A stretch of 64,000 bases of DNA, from NCBI RefSeq assembly GCF_002699985.1, contig NZ_LKBT01000007.1, forward strand, positions 80,579 to 144,578, in the 5' to 3' direction. The notes beneath the pieces are model-generated. The model did no database searches. It was not told the origin of the DNA and saw nothing but the letters and a program-made list of their open reading frames with translations. Below, piece after piece: positions 26,679-36,211 of the stretch. Origin of the DNA: Pseudomonas sp. ICMP 561. GTDB taxonomy: Bacteria > Pseudomonadota > Gammaproteobacteria > Pseudomonadales > Pseudomonadaceae. Position numbers and translations under genes: made by a program. Within the stretch, counting starts at the first letter, position 1. Every line of letters begins with the position of its first letter.

Positions 26679-28403
26679 TTAGTGGCTTGCAGCAGTCTTC
26701 GCTTCCTTGCGGATCATCGCGGTGTTCAGGGCCCGTTCCGCCTGGTTCTTGCGCAGCAATTGCCAGCGGGAGATCACGCCCTTGGGTGCCCAGATCTGCG
26801 GCTCAGACGCTTCGTAGTTATCTGCAATCTCACGCTCTGCGACGAAAGCTTTGGCGTCGCTGAAAGCTTGTTGCAGGTCATCGGTTTCGACCAGCGCCTT
26901 GGCAAATAGTGCATCACCAAAATAAGTGAAGTCCGCTTCTTCCGAGCAGCCAAAAGAAACCCGGTCAGCACGGGAGGCGGTCATGACCAGCGTGCGCTCG
27001 TCTTTCAGTGCCGGGATGAAGCCGCCGGAGTAGCAGGCTGAAATGACGATGACTTTGTCGCGATTCTTCAAGGGGGCCAGTGCTTCAGCCAGTTCGTCGG
27101 CGGGCAGGTCGGCCAGTTCCAGACGAGGCTGATCGAGTACCAGTTCATGCTCGGAAGTGCCGTGGCTGGTCAGGTAAATGAACACCAGATCTTCCGGGCC
27201 GCTGCGTTGTGCCAGGGTTTTCACTGCGCGGCTGATGCTTTCCCGAGTGGCCAGAGGACGATCAATCATGTGGTCGCGATGGTTGACCAGCGTAATCTGC
27301 CCAAAAGCGCCGAAGCGTGAGGCCAGCAAATTGTTGACGTAGTCGGCTTCGCGCAGGAACACGCTTTGTTTGCCGTCGCCGCCCACCACCAGGCTGAACA
27401 GCTCTACTGAAGGCGTTGAGGCCGGTACCGCAGCGAGAGATTTCTCCAGCAGCGGGCCTTGGGCCAGCAAGCCAGCCTCCAGCGTATCGGGCAGCAGTTT
27501 GCCCTTGGCGTCGCGGATCAATTGTCCGTTGGCCCATGTGCCGCTTTGCACGCTGCCCTGAATCGGAGTCAGCACGCCTTGGCCCTGGTAGACATCATCA
27601 GCGAATTGCCCAACGTAAGTCGTGCCATCCACCAGCCTCAAGCGGCCTTGGCCGGTAAAGCGCCAGTTAGTGAATTCCCCTTGGTAGCGGCTGCCATCGG
27701 CACCGATCAATTCGCCTTTGCCGTTTAATGCGCCTGCTCTGAACTGGCCCACCCACACGTCGCCATCGCTATTTTCGTAGCGGCCGCGGCCATCCAGTTG
27801 GTTGTTACGAAAGCCGCCGACGTACTGATCGCCTTCGGCACTGGTAAAGCTGCCGTTGCCTTCCAGCTTGCCGTTGACGAATTTGCCGCTGAACTGGTTA
27901 CCGCTGGCGTCGCTGCGCAGACCTTCGCCATTGGGCTTGCCGCGGGCAAACATGCCTTGGTACTGGCTGCCGTCTTCGAGTTCGATACGGCCCAACCCTT
28001 CGTATTGGTCAGCCTTGAAGGCCCCGCGATAAGTCAGGCCCTTCTCTTTGAGCGTACCTTCGCCTTCGCGGCGTCCTTGTTTGAAACCTCCGACGTAGAC
28101 ACCACCGTGAGTAGTCAGTGTGCCTTCACCGTCGAACAGACCGTTGGCGAAGCCACCTTTATAGGTGTCGCCATTACTCGCATGCCATTCGCCGTGGCCC
28201 TGCCATAGACCGTCGTGAAATTCCCCCGCATACCAACTGCCGTTGGGATAGTCGATGCGGCCCTGGCCCTGCAGCAAGCCATTGACCACGTCGCCACGAT
28301 ATCGACCGCCGTCTGGCAGGCGCGCGTCAGGAGGGGACAGCGGTTCGCCCTCTCCGCAAGCAGCGAGAAGAAGAGTCAGAGCCAAGGGAACAAGCGCGCG
28401 CAT
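26679..28403 (-). CDS. MORN-repeat lipoprotein with C13 (legumain-like) peptidase domain
   Basis: A 574-residue exported protein. The signal peptide ends in LLLAAC, with the lipid-carrying Cys at 16. Residues about 35-292 hold eleven MORN repeats of the form YxGxFxxGxxxGxG and a degenerate twelfth. Residues about 335-545 resemble peptidase C13, with a His in TSHGTSEH (H414) and a Cys in ISACYSGGF (C457), the expected dyad. MORN repeats often bind lipids or proteins, so the design suggests a membrane-anchored periplasmic cysteine peptidase. I chose the ATG at 28403; the upstream in-frame start is a TTG. The substrate is unknown. Confidence 0.88.
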   Translation of the reverse strand: MRALVPLALTLLLAACGEGEPLSPPDARLPDGGRYRGDVVNGLLQGQGRIDYPNGSWYAGEFHDGLWQGHGEWHASNGDTYKGGFANGLFDGEGTLTTHGGVYVGGFKQGRREGEGTLKEKGLTYRGAFKADQYEGLGRIELEDGSQYQGMFARGKPNGEGLRSDASGNQFSGKFVNGKLEGNGSFTSAEGDQYVGGFRNNQLDGRGRYENSDGDVWVGQFRAGALNGKGELIGADGSRYQGEFTNWRFTGQGRLRLVDGTTYVGQFADDVYQGQGVLTPIQGSVQSGTWANGQLIRDAKGKLLPDTLEAGLLAQGPLLEKSLAAVPASTPSVELFSLVVGGDGKQSVFLREADYVNNLLASRFGAFGQITLVNHRDHMIDRPLATRESISRAVKTLAQRSGPEDLVFIYLTSHGTSEHELVLDQPRLELADLPADELAEALAPLKNRDKVIVISACYSGGFIPALKDERTLVMTASRADRVSFGCSEEADFTYFGDALFAKALVETDDLQQAFSDAKAFVAEREIADNYEASEPQIWAPKGVISRWQLLRKNQAERALNTAMIRKEAKTAASH

Positions 28404-28499
28404 GGTCAATCCTGAGCAAGATGATTTCAGGCGTGCAAGTGACGATCAGGTGGCGTTATGTGCACAGCCGCAGGGAGTATGCCGCAGCGAGTATTAGTG

Positions 28500-28527
28500 A
28501 CGAAACAGTCTGTAACGACTGTTTCGT
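28500..28527. terminator. Perfect hairpin between MaoC and MORN genes
   Basis: The 11-bp stem ACGAAACAGTC / GACTGTTTCGT with a 6-base loop lies 13 bp past the MaoC-gene stop. There is little T tract on either strand. Confidence 0.6.
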
Positions 28528-28539
28528 GTTTCGGCCGTT

Positions 28540-28995
28540 TTACACGAAGCACAACGACAAAGGTTCGGCGATGAATGCGGGCTTTTCCTGCCCTTCGATT
28601 TCCAGTGTGGCCGTGGCTTTGAGCAGCCATTGACCGGGTTTTTTCTCGGTGACTTCAGTCAGCGCGACTTTTAGACGAACGCGTGAATCGACTTTGACTG
28701 GCTGAATGAAGCGAACGCTGTCCAGCCCATAGTTGACCACCATTTTCAAACCGTCAGGCAGCACCAGCAGGTTTTCCATCAACTTGGGAATCAACGATAA
28801 CGACAGGAAACCGTGGGCGATGGTCCCGCCAAATGGCGTCTGCGCAGCTTTGACCGGATCGACGTGAATGAACTGGTAATCGCCCGTGGCTTCAGCGAAT
28901 AAATTAATGCGTTCCTGGTCGATGGTCAGCCATTCGGAATGTCCCAACTCCTTGCCAATGTAGTCCTTGAGCTCTGCAACAGGTACGAAAGGCAT
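28540..28995 (-). CDS. MaoC-family hydratase
   Basis: A 151-residue hot-dog-fold enzyme, probably an enoyl-CoA hydratase. The catalytic motif FAEATGDYQFIHVDPVKAA carries Asp and His, followed by TPFGGTIAHGFLSLSL. It starts MPFVPVAELKDYIGKELG, the usual N-terminus of the group, with AAGGAGAGTGGAC before the ATG at 28995. The frame upstream is not used. The acyl substrate cannot be told. Confidence 0.93.
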   Translation of the reverse strand: MPFVPVAELKDYIGKELGHSEWLTIDQERINLFAEATGDYQFIHVDPVKAAQTPFGGTIAHGFLSLSLIPKLMENLLVLPDGLKMVVNYGLDSVRFIQPVKVDSRVRLKVALTEVTEKKPGQWLLKATATLEIEGQEKPAFIAEPLSLCFV

Positions 28996-29184
28996 GTCCA
29001 CTCTCCTTGTTCTGGCTGATGTTGTTGTCGCTTTTTGCGTGTTATTGCGTAGGATTTTGCCTGCGCTTGCGACACCAAGATCAGCAGAGAGAGTGGGATT
29101 GGTCAAGGAAGCCTAATGTCGCGAATGCCCATCCATAGCTCTACAAGGTGCTTATAATGGCCCGCGAATCTGCTGGAGCTTTCT

Positions 29185-29553
29185 ATGTTGCTAAGGGGCC
29201 TGACCTGGCTGGTGCTGTTTCAATTGCTCGGCACCGCGCTGAATCATTTGTTCTTGTCCATTTTGCCGGGACCAATCATTGGTCTGGTGCTGTTGCTGGC
29301 ATTCCTCATGGTGCGCGGCGAAGTCAGTGAGCCCATTAGTCAGGCTGCCAGCAGCCTGCTGCGCTACCTGCCACTGTTGCTGGTGCCGCCTGCAGTGGGC
29401 GTGATGGTTTACGCAGTGGCGATTGCCGAAGACTTCTGGGCGATTGTCGGCGCGCTGGTGCTGTCGCTGCTGATTGCCCTGACTTTTGCCGGATGGCTGA
29501 TGCAGAAACTGATCGAACGTCAGGCGCGTGCCGGGAGGCATCATGACGCTTGA
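29185..29553 (+). CDS. CidA/LrgA-family membrane protein
   Basis: A 122-residue holin-like protein with four hydrophobic segments (about 8-30, 32-48, 62-84, 88-108). LPGPIIGLVLLLAFL is the family signature. These proteins pair with LrgB/CidB and act in murein hydrolase activity or small-metabolite export. It overlaps the LrgB-type gene by 11 bp, so they form one unit. Confidence 0.92.
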   Translation: MLLRGLTWLVLFQLLGTALNHLFLSILPGPIIGLVLLLAFLMVRGEVSEPISQAASSLLRYLPLLLVPPAVGVMVYAVAIAEDFWAIVGALVLSLLIALTFAGWLMQKLIERQARAGRHHDA

Positions 29554-30259
29554 TTGGTACGGCGCCGGGATGTCGGTGATTCATCATCCGCTATTTGGTA
29601 TAGCGATTACTCTGGGCGCTTATCAACTGGCGCTGGCCGCTTATGAGAAGACTCGTCTGGTATTCCTGCAACCGGTGTTGATCTCCATGCTGGTGCTGAT
29701 TGGTGTGCTGACCGCCTGTGGCGTGAGCTACGTGGAGTACCGCAAGAGCACGGAAATCCTCAGCGTCCTGCTGGGCCCGGCGACCGTTGCGCTGGCCGTG
29801 CCCCTTTATTTGAATTTGCGTCGAATTCGTCAGTTGTTGTGGCCGACCTTAACTACGCTGGTAGTGGGCGGCGTGTTCGCCACCGGGCTGTGTTTGCTGC
29901 TGGGTGTGTGGTTCGGTGCCGATCACATGATTTTGATGACCATGGCGCCGAAATCAGTGACGTCACCGATCGCCATGCTGGTGGCTGAGCAGATCGGCGG
30001 AGTTGCAGCACTGGCCGCAGTGTTCGTTCTGATCACCGGCGTGCTTGGCGCTATATTCGGGCCCGGCTTGCTGACGCTGGCGCGGGTCGATAATCCTGCT
30101 GCGCGGGGTATGGCGCTGGGCCTGACGGCGCATGCTGTCGGGACTTCAATCGCGTTGCAGGAAGGCGAGGAGTGCGGCGCGTTCGCTGCGCTCGGGATGA
30201 GTCTGATGGGAGTCGCGACGGCGTTGTTCCTGCCGTTGGCGGTGTCTCTGGTCGTTTAA
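29543..30259 (+). CDS. LrgB/CidB-family membrane protein
   Basis: A 238-residue inner-membrane protein with about seven hydrophobic segments. The motif MAPKSVTSPIAMLVAEQIGG in the middle and the C-terminal region ARGMALGLTAHAVGTSIALQEGEECGAFAALGMSLMG are typical of LrgB. It is the partner of the preceding CidA/LrgA protein. The start at 29543 has GGGAGG upstream; the in-frame GTG at 29528 is less likely. Confidence 0.93.
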   Translation: MTLDWYGAGMSVIHHPLFGIAITLGAYQLALAAYEKTRLVFLQPVLISMLVLIGVLTACGVSYVEYRKSTEILSVLLGPATVALAVPLYLNLRRIRQLLWPTLTTLVVGGVFATGLCLLLGVWFGADHMILMTMAPKSVTSPIAMLVAEQIGGVAALAAVFVLITGVLGAIFGPGLLTLARVDNPAARGMALGLTAHAVGTSIALQEGEECGAFAALGMSLMGVATALFLPLAVSLVV

Positions 30260-30269
30260 AGGTGCATGT

Positions 30270-30860
30270 ATGACATTGCCGCTGTTTCCACTTAACGCTG
30301 TGCTGTTTCCAGGGTGCATTCTCGATCTGCAATTGTTCGAGGCGCGCTACCTGGACATGATCGGGCGCTGCATGAAGCAGGGAGAAGGTTTTGGCGTGGT
30401 GTGCATCACCCAGGGCAGTGAAGTCGGCGATGCTCCCAGCGGATATTCCCTGATTGGCTGTGAAGCACTGGTGCGTGACTTCCAGAAGCAGGACAACGGT
30501 CTGCTGGGGATTCGCGTCGAAGGCGGGCGGCGGTTTCGCGTGTTGAGTACCGAAACCCAGCGCGATCAGTTACTGATCGCACAGGTGCAATGGCTGGATG
30601 AGCCGCAGGAACGTCCGCTTCAGGAGGAAGACGCTGACTTGGTAGCGCTGCTGGCAGCCCTGGCTGAGCATCCGATGGTGGAGGCCTTGAATATGGGGCT
30701 CAAGGCCAATGGTCAGTGGTCGCTGGCCAATCAGTTGGCCTACCTGCTGCCGTTCACCGAAGAGGACAAGATCGAGCTGCTGGAAATCGACGACCCGGAA
30801 GATCGTCTGGACGCCATTCAGGATCTGCTCGACGAAATGCAGGGCGATCTTCAGGCTTGA
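30270..30860 (+). CDS. LON substrate-binding-domain protein
   Basis: A 196-residue protein made of the Lon N-terminal domain alone, without the ATPase or protease parts. It begins LPLFPLNAVLFPGCILDLQLFEARYLDMIGRCM, the standard opening, and continues with GCEALVRDFQKQDNGLLGIRVEGGRRFRV. Its role is unknown; such stand-alone proteins may bind peptides or act as regulators. It starts 10 bp after the LrgB-type gene, so may be co-transcribed. Confidence 0.92.
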   Translation: MTLPLFPLNAVLFPGCILDLQLFEARYLDMIGRCMKQGEGFGVVCITQGSEVGDAPSGYSLIGCEALVRDFQKQDNGLLGIRVEGGRRFRVLSTETQRDQLLIAQVQWLDEPQERPLQEEDADLVALLAALAEHPMVEALNMGLKANGQWSLANQLAYLLPFTEEDKIELLEIDDPEDRLDAIQDLLDEMQGDLQA

Positions 30861-30876
30861 TCCTGCTCCTTGGAAC

Positions 30877-31511
30877 AACGCAGAACGGGTAGGAGCCAAC
30901 TTGTTGGCGAGGCGTCAGCTCTGTACAAGCAGGTCTATCGTCTCGCGAACAAGTTCGCTCCTACCGGGAGTTTCTTTCACTCAGCTTATGGATCAGTACT
31001 GATAACGCAGAACGGGTAGGAGCTAACTTGTTGGCGAGGCGCCATATCTGTGCAAGCAGGTCTATCGTCTCGCGAACAAGTTCGCTCCTACCGGGAGTTT
31101 CTTTCACTCAGTTTATGGATCAGTACTGATAACGCAGAACGGGTAGGAGCTAACTTGTTGGCGAGGCGTCATATCTGTGCAAGCAGGTCTATCGTCTCGC
31201 GAACAAGTTTGTTCCTACCGGGCGTTTCTTTCACTCAGCTTCTGGGTCAGCACTGATAACGCAGAACGGGTAGGAGGCAACTTGTTGGCGAGGCGTCATA
31301 CCGGTGTACGCAGGTCTATCGTCTCGCGAACAAGTTCGCTCCTACCGGGCGTTTCTTTCACTCAGCTTATGGATCAGTACTGATACCGCAGAACGGGTAG
31401 GAGGCAACTTGTTGGCGAGGCGTCAGTTCTGTGCAAGCAGGTCTATCGTCTCGCGAACAAGTTCGCTCCTACCGGGAGTTTCTTTCACTCAGCTTCTGGG
31501 TCAGTACTGAT
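30877..31511. repeat. Five-copy tandem array of 127-bp units, each with a REP doublet
   Basis: Units begin AACGCAGAACGGGTAGGAG at 30877, 31004, 31131, 31258 and 31385, an exact 127-bp period, with few differences between copies. Each holds a REP arm (GTAGGAGCTAACTTGTTGGC), a spacer with GCAAGCAGGTCTATCG, a second REP arm (TCGCGAACAAGTTCGCTCC), and a tail GTTTCTTTCACTCAGC. The last 17 bases of the final unit are the 3' end of the DedA-PAP2 gene, so each unit carries a copy of that gene end. It fills the gap between two convergent genes. Confidence 0.95.
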
Positions 31512-32817
31512 AACGCAGCACCGCATGGGGCAGCGAGTGCAGCGCGAAGCCGGTGAACAGCACGGCCAGCGAAGGCAATATCAGCCACCAGATACGCACC
31601 GGCAAGGCTGGCAGCGACGATTGACGTTGCACCACGCTCAAGCTGATAGCGCACAGCGTGAATGCCAGCAGCATTCCGGCCAGTACGTCGGTTGGCCAAT
31701 GCACGCCGAGGTAAACCCGTGACATGGCAATCGAGATCGCCGGTAATCCGCCGAGCATCAGCCATGTCAGGCGCAGCCGCACCGGCTGGCCGCGACCAGC
31801 CAGTACTGCCATGGTCATGAAAAATGCAAATGCGGCAGAGCTGTGTCCACTCGGCATGCTGTAAGTCGTCAATGGTTCAAGCAGCACTTCCGGACGCTGG
31901 CGTGCGAACACCCATTTCATCCCGCCATTAGCGCAGGCTGTACCCAGAGTGGTGATGCACGCAAACAGCGCATGCCGCCATTGTCGGGTGATCAGCAATA
32001 TCACCAGCAACAAGGCTGCGGCGAAGAACTGGGTACGGAAATCACCAAGGCCCGTCACAACGATCACGAACTGATCGACCACCGTGCTGCGGTGTTCCTG
32101 AATCAGCGTCATGATGCCGTTATCAAGCTGCGTCAGGTGCGGCCAGCCGAAGAATATGGCGGCAAGTAGAACTGCGCTGGTCGCCGCGATGATTTCAGTG
32201 GCGTACTTTTTGGAGCGCAGGCTGGTCTGGATGGCGACGCCGATCAGTATCGCCAGTCCACCGCCGACTACGGCCGCCTGAGGCCAGAAACCTTCCGGCA
32301 ATGGCAAGCGAACAGCCGCGCCTGCAGCCCAGCCCGGTAGCAGATAAGCAATCGACCAGCCCACCGCAGCGATGACGCTTACGGCGGCGAAGCGCGGGAA
32401 CGGCATGTCGAACATGCCTGCCACCATGGGCAGCATCGGCCGCAGTGGCCCAATGAAGCGCCCGACCAGCAGGCTGGCGATGCCGTAACGCTGGAAATAG
32501 GTTTCTGCGCCGCCGATCCACTCCGGATGGGTACGAAGGCCCGGAAGGCGTCGAATGCTCTGATGGTACTTGCGACCAATGAAGTAGGAAACAGCATCGC
32601 CCAACAGGCCGCCGAGAAAACCCAGCAGCAGGACCTCACCCAGCGGCAGAATCCCGCTGCCGGCCAACGCTGCAACAGCAAACAGTACGACTGTCCCCGG
32701 CACGATAATCCCGACAATCGCTACGCATTCAACGAACGCGATCAAAAAGATAGCCACGCTCAGCCACGAGGGATTGACCGCCAGCCAGCCGGTGATGCTG
32801 TCGAGCCATTGGCCCAT
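31501..32817 (-). CDS. DedA-PAP2 fusion membrane protein
   Basis: A 438-residue inner-membrane protein. Residues about 1-200 form a DedA/SNARE-associated domain (FVECVAIVGIIVPGTVVLFAVAALAG, GRFIGPLRPMLPMVAGMF). Residues about 210-438 form a PAP2-type phosphatase, with KWVFARQRPE, SMPSGHSSAAFAF and SRVYLGVHWPTDVLAG holding the three phosphatase motifs. A lipid-phosphate phosphatase joined to a lipid-moving domain suggests undecaprenyl-pyrophosphate or phosphatidate turnover. It lies 2 bp downstream of the mpg gene (same strand). Its 3' end merges with the tandem REP array. Confidence 0.93.
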   Translation of the reverse strand: MGQWLDSITGWLAVNPSWLSVAIFLIAFVECVAIVGIIVPGTVVLFAVAALAGSGILPLGEVLLLGFLGGLLGDAVSYFIGRKYHQSIRRLPGLRTHPEWIGGAETYFQRYGIASLLVGRFIGPLRPMLPMVAGMFDMPFPRFAAVSVIAAVGWSIAYLLPGWAAGAAVRLPLPEGFWPQAAVVGGGLAILIGVAIQTSLRSKKYATEIIAATSAVLLAAIFFGWPHLTQLDNGIMTLIQEHRSTVVDQFVIVVTGLGDFRTQFFAAALLLVILLITRQWRHALFACITTLGTACANGGMKWVFARQRPEVLLEPLTTYSMPSGHSSAAFAFFMTMAVLAGRGQPVRLRLTWLMLGGLPAISIAMSRVYLGVHWPTDVLAGMLLAFTLCAISLSVVQRQSSLPALPVRIWWLILPSLAVLFTGFALHSLPHAVLRYQY

Positions 32818-32819
32818 GG

Positions 32820-33491
32820 TTAATTTCCTTGATCGAGATAAAAGTAGTCGCGCCCTTCGACCTGACCGCGTCGCAGCGGGTTCCGTGTGCAGAAGCGAGC
32901 GTATTCAGGGTCCACGAAGCGGTACATCAGGTGTTCATCACGGCCCAGAGGTATGCCCAGCCGCGTGGTCTGGATGATACGGGGTGGCGTTTGGCCCACA
33001 TCTTCCACGAGCAATAAATTTGCATCGAAACGTTTCGCGTCCCACATCGGCACTTTAAGGCCTAGCGCTTTGCACAGCAGTGTCTGGCCTGCACAGAGAC
33101 GCTCGGGCGCACGCAGCGCGCCGCTGGCATCGGGGTTGTTCAACTGCATTCTGGCAAGGCTATTGGCATCCGATACGGCATCGACCCATGGATGGGCTGA
33201 TTTGATCAATACCGCGTTGCCCGGCCCTTCGGCGCTGAAGTTAAGCGAATCCCCGCCGCGTGCGTAGTACATATATATGTGCCCGCCATCGAGAAACAGT
33301 GCTCTGCGTTTTTCGGTATAGCCGAGTGATGCGTGGCTGCCTTTTTCGGCGAAATAGTAGGCTTCGGTTTCGATAATGCGCGCGGCAAGCCAAAGATCGC
33401 CCACCTTGTGCCTGATCACTTTGCCCAGCAGCGCCTGCGCCAGAACCTGGGCGTCGCGGTTGAAGAAGCTGTCGGGCAAGGGGATTGGCAT
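32820..33491 (-). CDS. mpg: DNA-3-methyladenine glycosylase (AAG/MPG family)
   Basis: A 223-residue base-excision repair enzyme that removes alkylated purines. IETEAYYFAEKGSHASLGYTEKRRALF carries the catalytic Glu region, and GGHIYMYYARGGDSLNFSAEG and RLCAGQTLLCKALGL are family stretches. The start is set at the ATG at 33491; a GTG at 33503 is possible, and neither has a clear ribosome site. It precedes the DedA-PAP2 gene by 2 bp. Confidence 0.92.
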   Translation of the reverse strand: MPIPLPDSFFNRDAQVLAQALLGKVIRHKVGDLWLAARIIETEAYYFAEKGSHASLGYTEKRRALFLDGGHIYMYYARGGDSLNFSAEGPGNAVLIKSAHPWVDAVSDANSLARMQLNNPDASGALRAPERLCAGQTLLCKALGLKVPMWDAKRFDANLLLVEDVGQTPPRIIQTTRLGIPLGRDEHLMYRFVDPEYARFCTRNPLRRGQVEGRDYFYLDQGN

Positions 33492-33594
33492 AGCGGGGTA
33501 CACAAAAGGGGCGGGCGCTGATCATATCAATGCGCGGCTTAATTGCAGCTGAATGTGACAGTTCAAATTCAGTGCACACGATTTTGTTGGAGCG

Positions 33595-33694
33595 AGGCTT
33601 GCCCGCGAAAAAGTCGGAACGACTTTAACCTGACTGTATTCATTACAATTTGCGACTGCTGCGCATTCGTTCGCGGGCAAGCCTCGCTCCAACA
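33595..33694. repeat. REP doublet
   Basis: Arms TGTTGGAGCGAGGCTTGCCC and reverse complement ending at 33694, the same subfamily as 7978-8066. It lies between the divergent mpg and proA genes. Confidence 0.85.
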
Positions 33695-33806
33695 GAACTA
33701 ACCGTTATTTCGCCCCGTTATCGACCATCCGCCTGTCACCGCTGTCGTTAGCGTCGCCCGACAGCTATAATCGGCCGCTTTCTTCTCTGCCAAGACCTCT
33801 GAGACC

Positions 33807-35078
33807 ATGACTGAGTCCGTTCTTGACTACATGACCCGCCTGGGTCGCGCCGCCCGCGAAGCTTCGCGAGTGATCGGCCGTGCCAGCACCGCGCAGAAAA
33901 ACCGCGCCCTGCTTGCCACCGCCGCCGCTCTGGACGAAGCCCGCGACGAGTTGTCCGCAGCCAATGATCTGGACCTGGCCGCAGGTCGCGCCAATGGTCT
34001 GGAGCCTGCCATGCTTGAACGTCTGGCCCTGACCCCCGCACGTATCGACAGCATGATCGTCGGGTTGCGTCAGGTGGCGAATCTGCCCGACCCGGTTGGC
34101 GCGATCCGCGACATGAGCTTTCGGCCGTCGGGTATTCAGGTCGGTAAGATGCGTGTGCCCCTGGGCGTGGTCGGGATCATCTACGAGTCACGTCCGAACG
34201 TGACCATCGATGCTGCCAGTCTGTGCCTGAAGTCGGGTAACGCCACTATTTTGCGTGGCGGCTCCGAAGCGATTAACTCCAACCGGGCGATTGCGGCCTG
34301 CGTTCAGCGTGGTCTCGCTGAAGCCGGGCTGCCTGCTGCTGTGGTGCAAGTGGTGGAAACCACTGACCGCGCCGCCGTTGGTGCGCTGATCACCATGCCC
34401 GAGTACGTGGACGTCATCGTTCCCCGTGGCGGCAAGGGTTTGATCGAGCGTGTCAGCCGTGATGCGCGTGTCCCGGTCATCAAACACCTGGACGGTATCT
34501 GTCATGTCTATGTCAGCGCCCACGCTGATCTGCCCAAGGCTCAGCGCATTGCCTTCAACGCCAAGACTTACCGTTATGGCATTTGTGGTGCCATGGAAAC
34601 GCTGCTGGTCGATCAGACCATCGCCGCCGAATTTTTGCCTCAGATGGCTGCCCAGTTCCGCGAAAAAGGCGTTGAGCTGCGTGGCTGCGAGCGCACCCGC
34701 GATCTGATCGAAGCGATTCCGGCCACCGAAGAAGACTGGAATACCGAGTATCTGGCTGCGATTCTGTCGATTCGTATCGTGACCGGGCTGGATCAGGCCA
34801 TCGAACACATCAACCATTATGGCTCGCATCACAGCGACGCTATCGTTTCAGATCATCAGGGGCAGGTTCGCCGTTTCATGGCTGAAGTCGACTCCAGCTC
34901 CGTAATGGTCAATGCACCCACCAGCTTTGCCGATGGCTTTGAATACGGATTGGGTGCGGAGATCGGCATTTCTACTGATAAGCTGCACGCCCGTGGTCCG
35001 GTCGGTCTGGAAGGGCTGACGTGCGAAAAGTACATCGTGATCGGCGACGGCCAGTTGCGCGGACAGGAGCCAGCCTGA
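33807..35078 (+). CDS. proA: Gamma-glutamyl phosphate reductase
   Basis: A 423-residue enzyme that reduces gamma-glutamyl phosphate to glutamate semialdehyde in proline synthesis. Signatures are [30 protein letters not shown], the strand [14 protein letters not shown] region, and [14 protein letters not shown] with the active-site Cys. The length matches ProA (about 417-423). It is the first gene of a long plus-strand block; nadD starts 2 bp after its stop. Confidence 0.97.
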   Translation: MTESVLDYMTRLGRAAREASRVIGRASTAQKNRALLATAAALDEARDELSAANDLDLAAGRANGLEPAMLERLALTPARIDSMIVGLRQVANLPDPVGAIRDMSFRPSGIQVGKMRVPLGVVGIIYESRPNVTIDAASLCLKSGNATILRGGSEAINSNRAIAACVQRGLAEAGLPAAVVQVVETTDRAAVGALITMPEYVDVIVPRGGKGLIERVSRDARVPVIKHLDGICHVYVSAHADLPKAQRIAFNAKTYRYGICGAMETLLVDQTIAAEFLPQMAAQFREKGVELRGCERTRDLIEAIPATEEDWNTEYLAAILSIRIVTGLDQAIEHINHYGSHHSDAIVSDHQGQVRRFMAEVDSSSVMVNAPTSFADGFEYGLGAEIGISTDKLHARGPVGLEGLTCEKYIVIGDGQLRGQEPA

Positions 35079-35079
35079 C

Positions 35080-35787
35080 TTGAGCGCACCTGTGCAGCAC
35101 GCGGCAATTCCCGCGGATGCTGTAGTCGAGGCCGTTGAGGTCTTGCCCAAACGTATCGGTATGCTGGGCGGCACGTTCGACCCGGTTCACATCGGTCACT
35201 TGCGCGGAGCCCTTGAGGTTGCCGCGTTGCTTGAACTCGATGAGTTGCGCCTGACGCCCAGCGCCAGGCCACCTCATCGCGAAATGCCGAGTGTCAGCGC
35301 AAACGACCGTCTCGCGATGGTCGTTTGCGCAGTGGCCGGCGTGACGCCCTTGACGGTGGATGACCGTGAACTGAATCGGGACAAACCGTCGTACACCATC
35401 GACACCCTGGTATCGATGCGCGCCGAACTGGCCGCAGAGGACCAGTTGTTCCTGTTGCTGGGCTGGGATGCTTTTTGCGGGCTACCCACTTGGCATCGTT
35501 GGGAGGAGTTGCTGGAGCACTGCCATATAGTGGTGCTCCAGCGCCCGGACGCCGACAGCGAGTCGCCGGATGCCATGCGCAATCTGCTGGCGGCCCGCGC
35601 GGTCAGCGATCCGAAGGCCCTTAAGGGGCCCGGCGGGCACATTACATTCGTCTGGCAGACGCCTTTATCGGTGTCTGCCACCCAGATCCGCCAACTGCTG
35701 GCCAGCGGTAAGTCGGTACGTTTTCTGGTGCCAGACGCCGTACTGGCCTACATCGAGGAGCACGGGCTGTACCGTGCTCCCAATTGA
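35080..35787 (+). CDS. nadD: Nicotinate-nucleotide adenylyltransferase
   Basis: A 235-residue enzyme making nicotinate adenine dinucleotide, the last-but-one step to NAD. The nucleotidyltransferase motif [13 protein letters not shown] is near residues 30-42, and the C-terminal [27 protein letters not shown] is the ISSTxIR-like motif. The start is a TTG at 35080, since no ATG precedes the first strand except the one at 35161 inside the fold (RIGMLGG). It is tightly packed between proA and rsfS. Confidence 0.96.
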   Translation: MSAPVQHAAIPADAVVEAVEVLPKRIGMLGGTFDPVHIGHLRGALEVAALLELDELRLTPSARPPHREMPSVSANDRLAMVVCAVAGVTPLTVDDRELNRDKPSYTIDTLVSMRAELAAEDQLFLLLGWDAFCGLPTWHRWEELLEHCHIVVLQRPDADSESPDAMRNLLAARAVSDPKALKGPGGHITFVWQTPLSVSATQIRQLLASGKSVRFLVPDAVLAYIEEHGLYRAPN

Positions 35788-35803
35788 ACTGAATGAGTTT
35801 TAT

Positions 35804-36202
35804 ATGACCAAGCAAAAACACAACATTTCCGGCGAAGAGCTGGTTGAACTGACCAAGGCCGCTCTGGAAGACGTCAAAGCCCAGGACATCCTGGTCATCG
35901 ACGTGAAAGACAAGCACAGTCTGACTGACTACATGGTTATCGCCACCGGTACCTCGAACCGTCAGATCAACGCGATGCTCGACAAGGTTCGCGAAAACGT
36001 CAAAGCCCGCGGCGCACAGCCATTGGGCGAAGAAGGCAAGGGCGAAAGCGATTGGGTACTGCTCGATCTGGGCGACGTTATCGTGCACATGATGACTGCC
36101 GCGGCTCGTCAGTTCTATGACTTGGAACGCCTCTGGCAGGGTGCTGAGCAGAGCCGTGCTGCGAGCGCGGCGCACCACACCCCAGGCAACGAAGTCGAAT
36201 AA
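35804..36202 (+). CDS. rsfS: Ribosomal silencing factor
   Basis: A 132-residue RsfS/Iojap protein that binds ribosomal protein L14 on the large subunit and blocks subunit joining in starvation. ALEDVKAQDILVIDVKDKHSLTDYMVIATGTSNRQ is the family core and WVLLDLGDVIVHMMTAAARQFYDLERLW the C-terminal signature. It starts at the ATG at 35804 and the next gene, rlmH, begins 9 bp after its stop. Confidence 0.96.
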   Translation: MTKQKHNISGEELVELTKAALEDVKAQDILVIDVKDKHSLTDYMVIATGTSNRQINAMLDKVRENVKARGAQPLGEEGKGESDWVLLDLGDVIVHMMTAAARQFYDLERLWQGAEQSRAASAAHHTPGNEVE

Positions 36203-36211
36203 GGCTTTATT

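Noticed and set aside
30709..31510. Series of 68-codon frames within the tandem array
   Set aside because: They repeat with the 127-bp period and read through REP hairpins; they are by-products of the repeat, not genes.
30877..31511. CRISPR array
   Set aside because: The 127-bp units are near-identical over their whole length, with no unique spacers and no cas genes.
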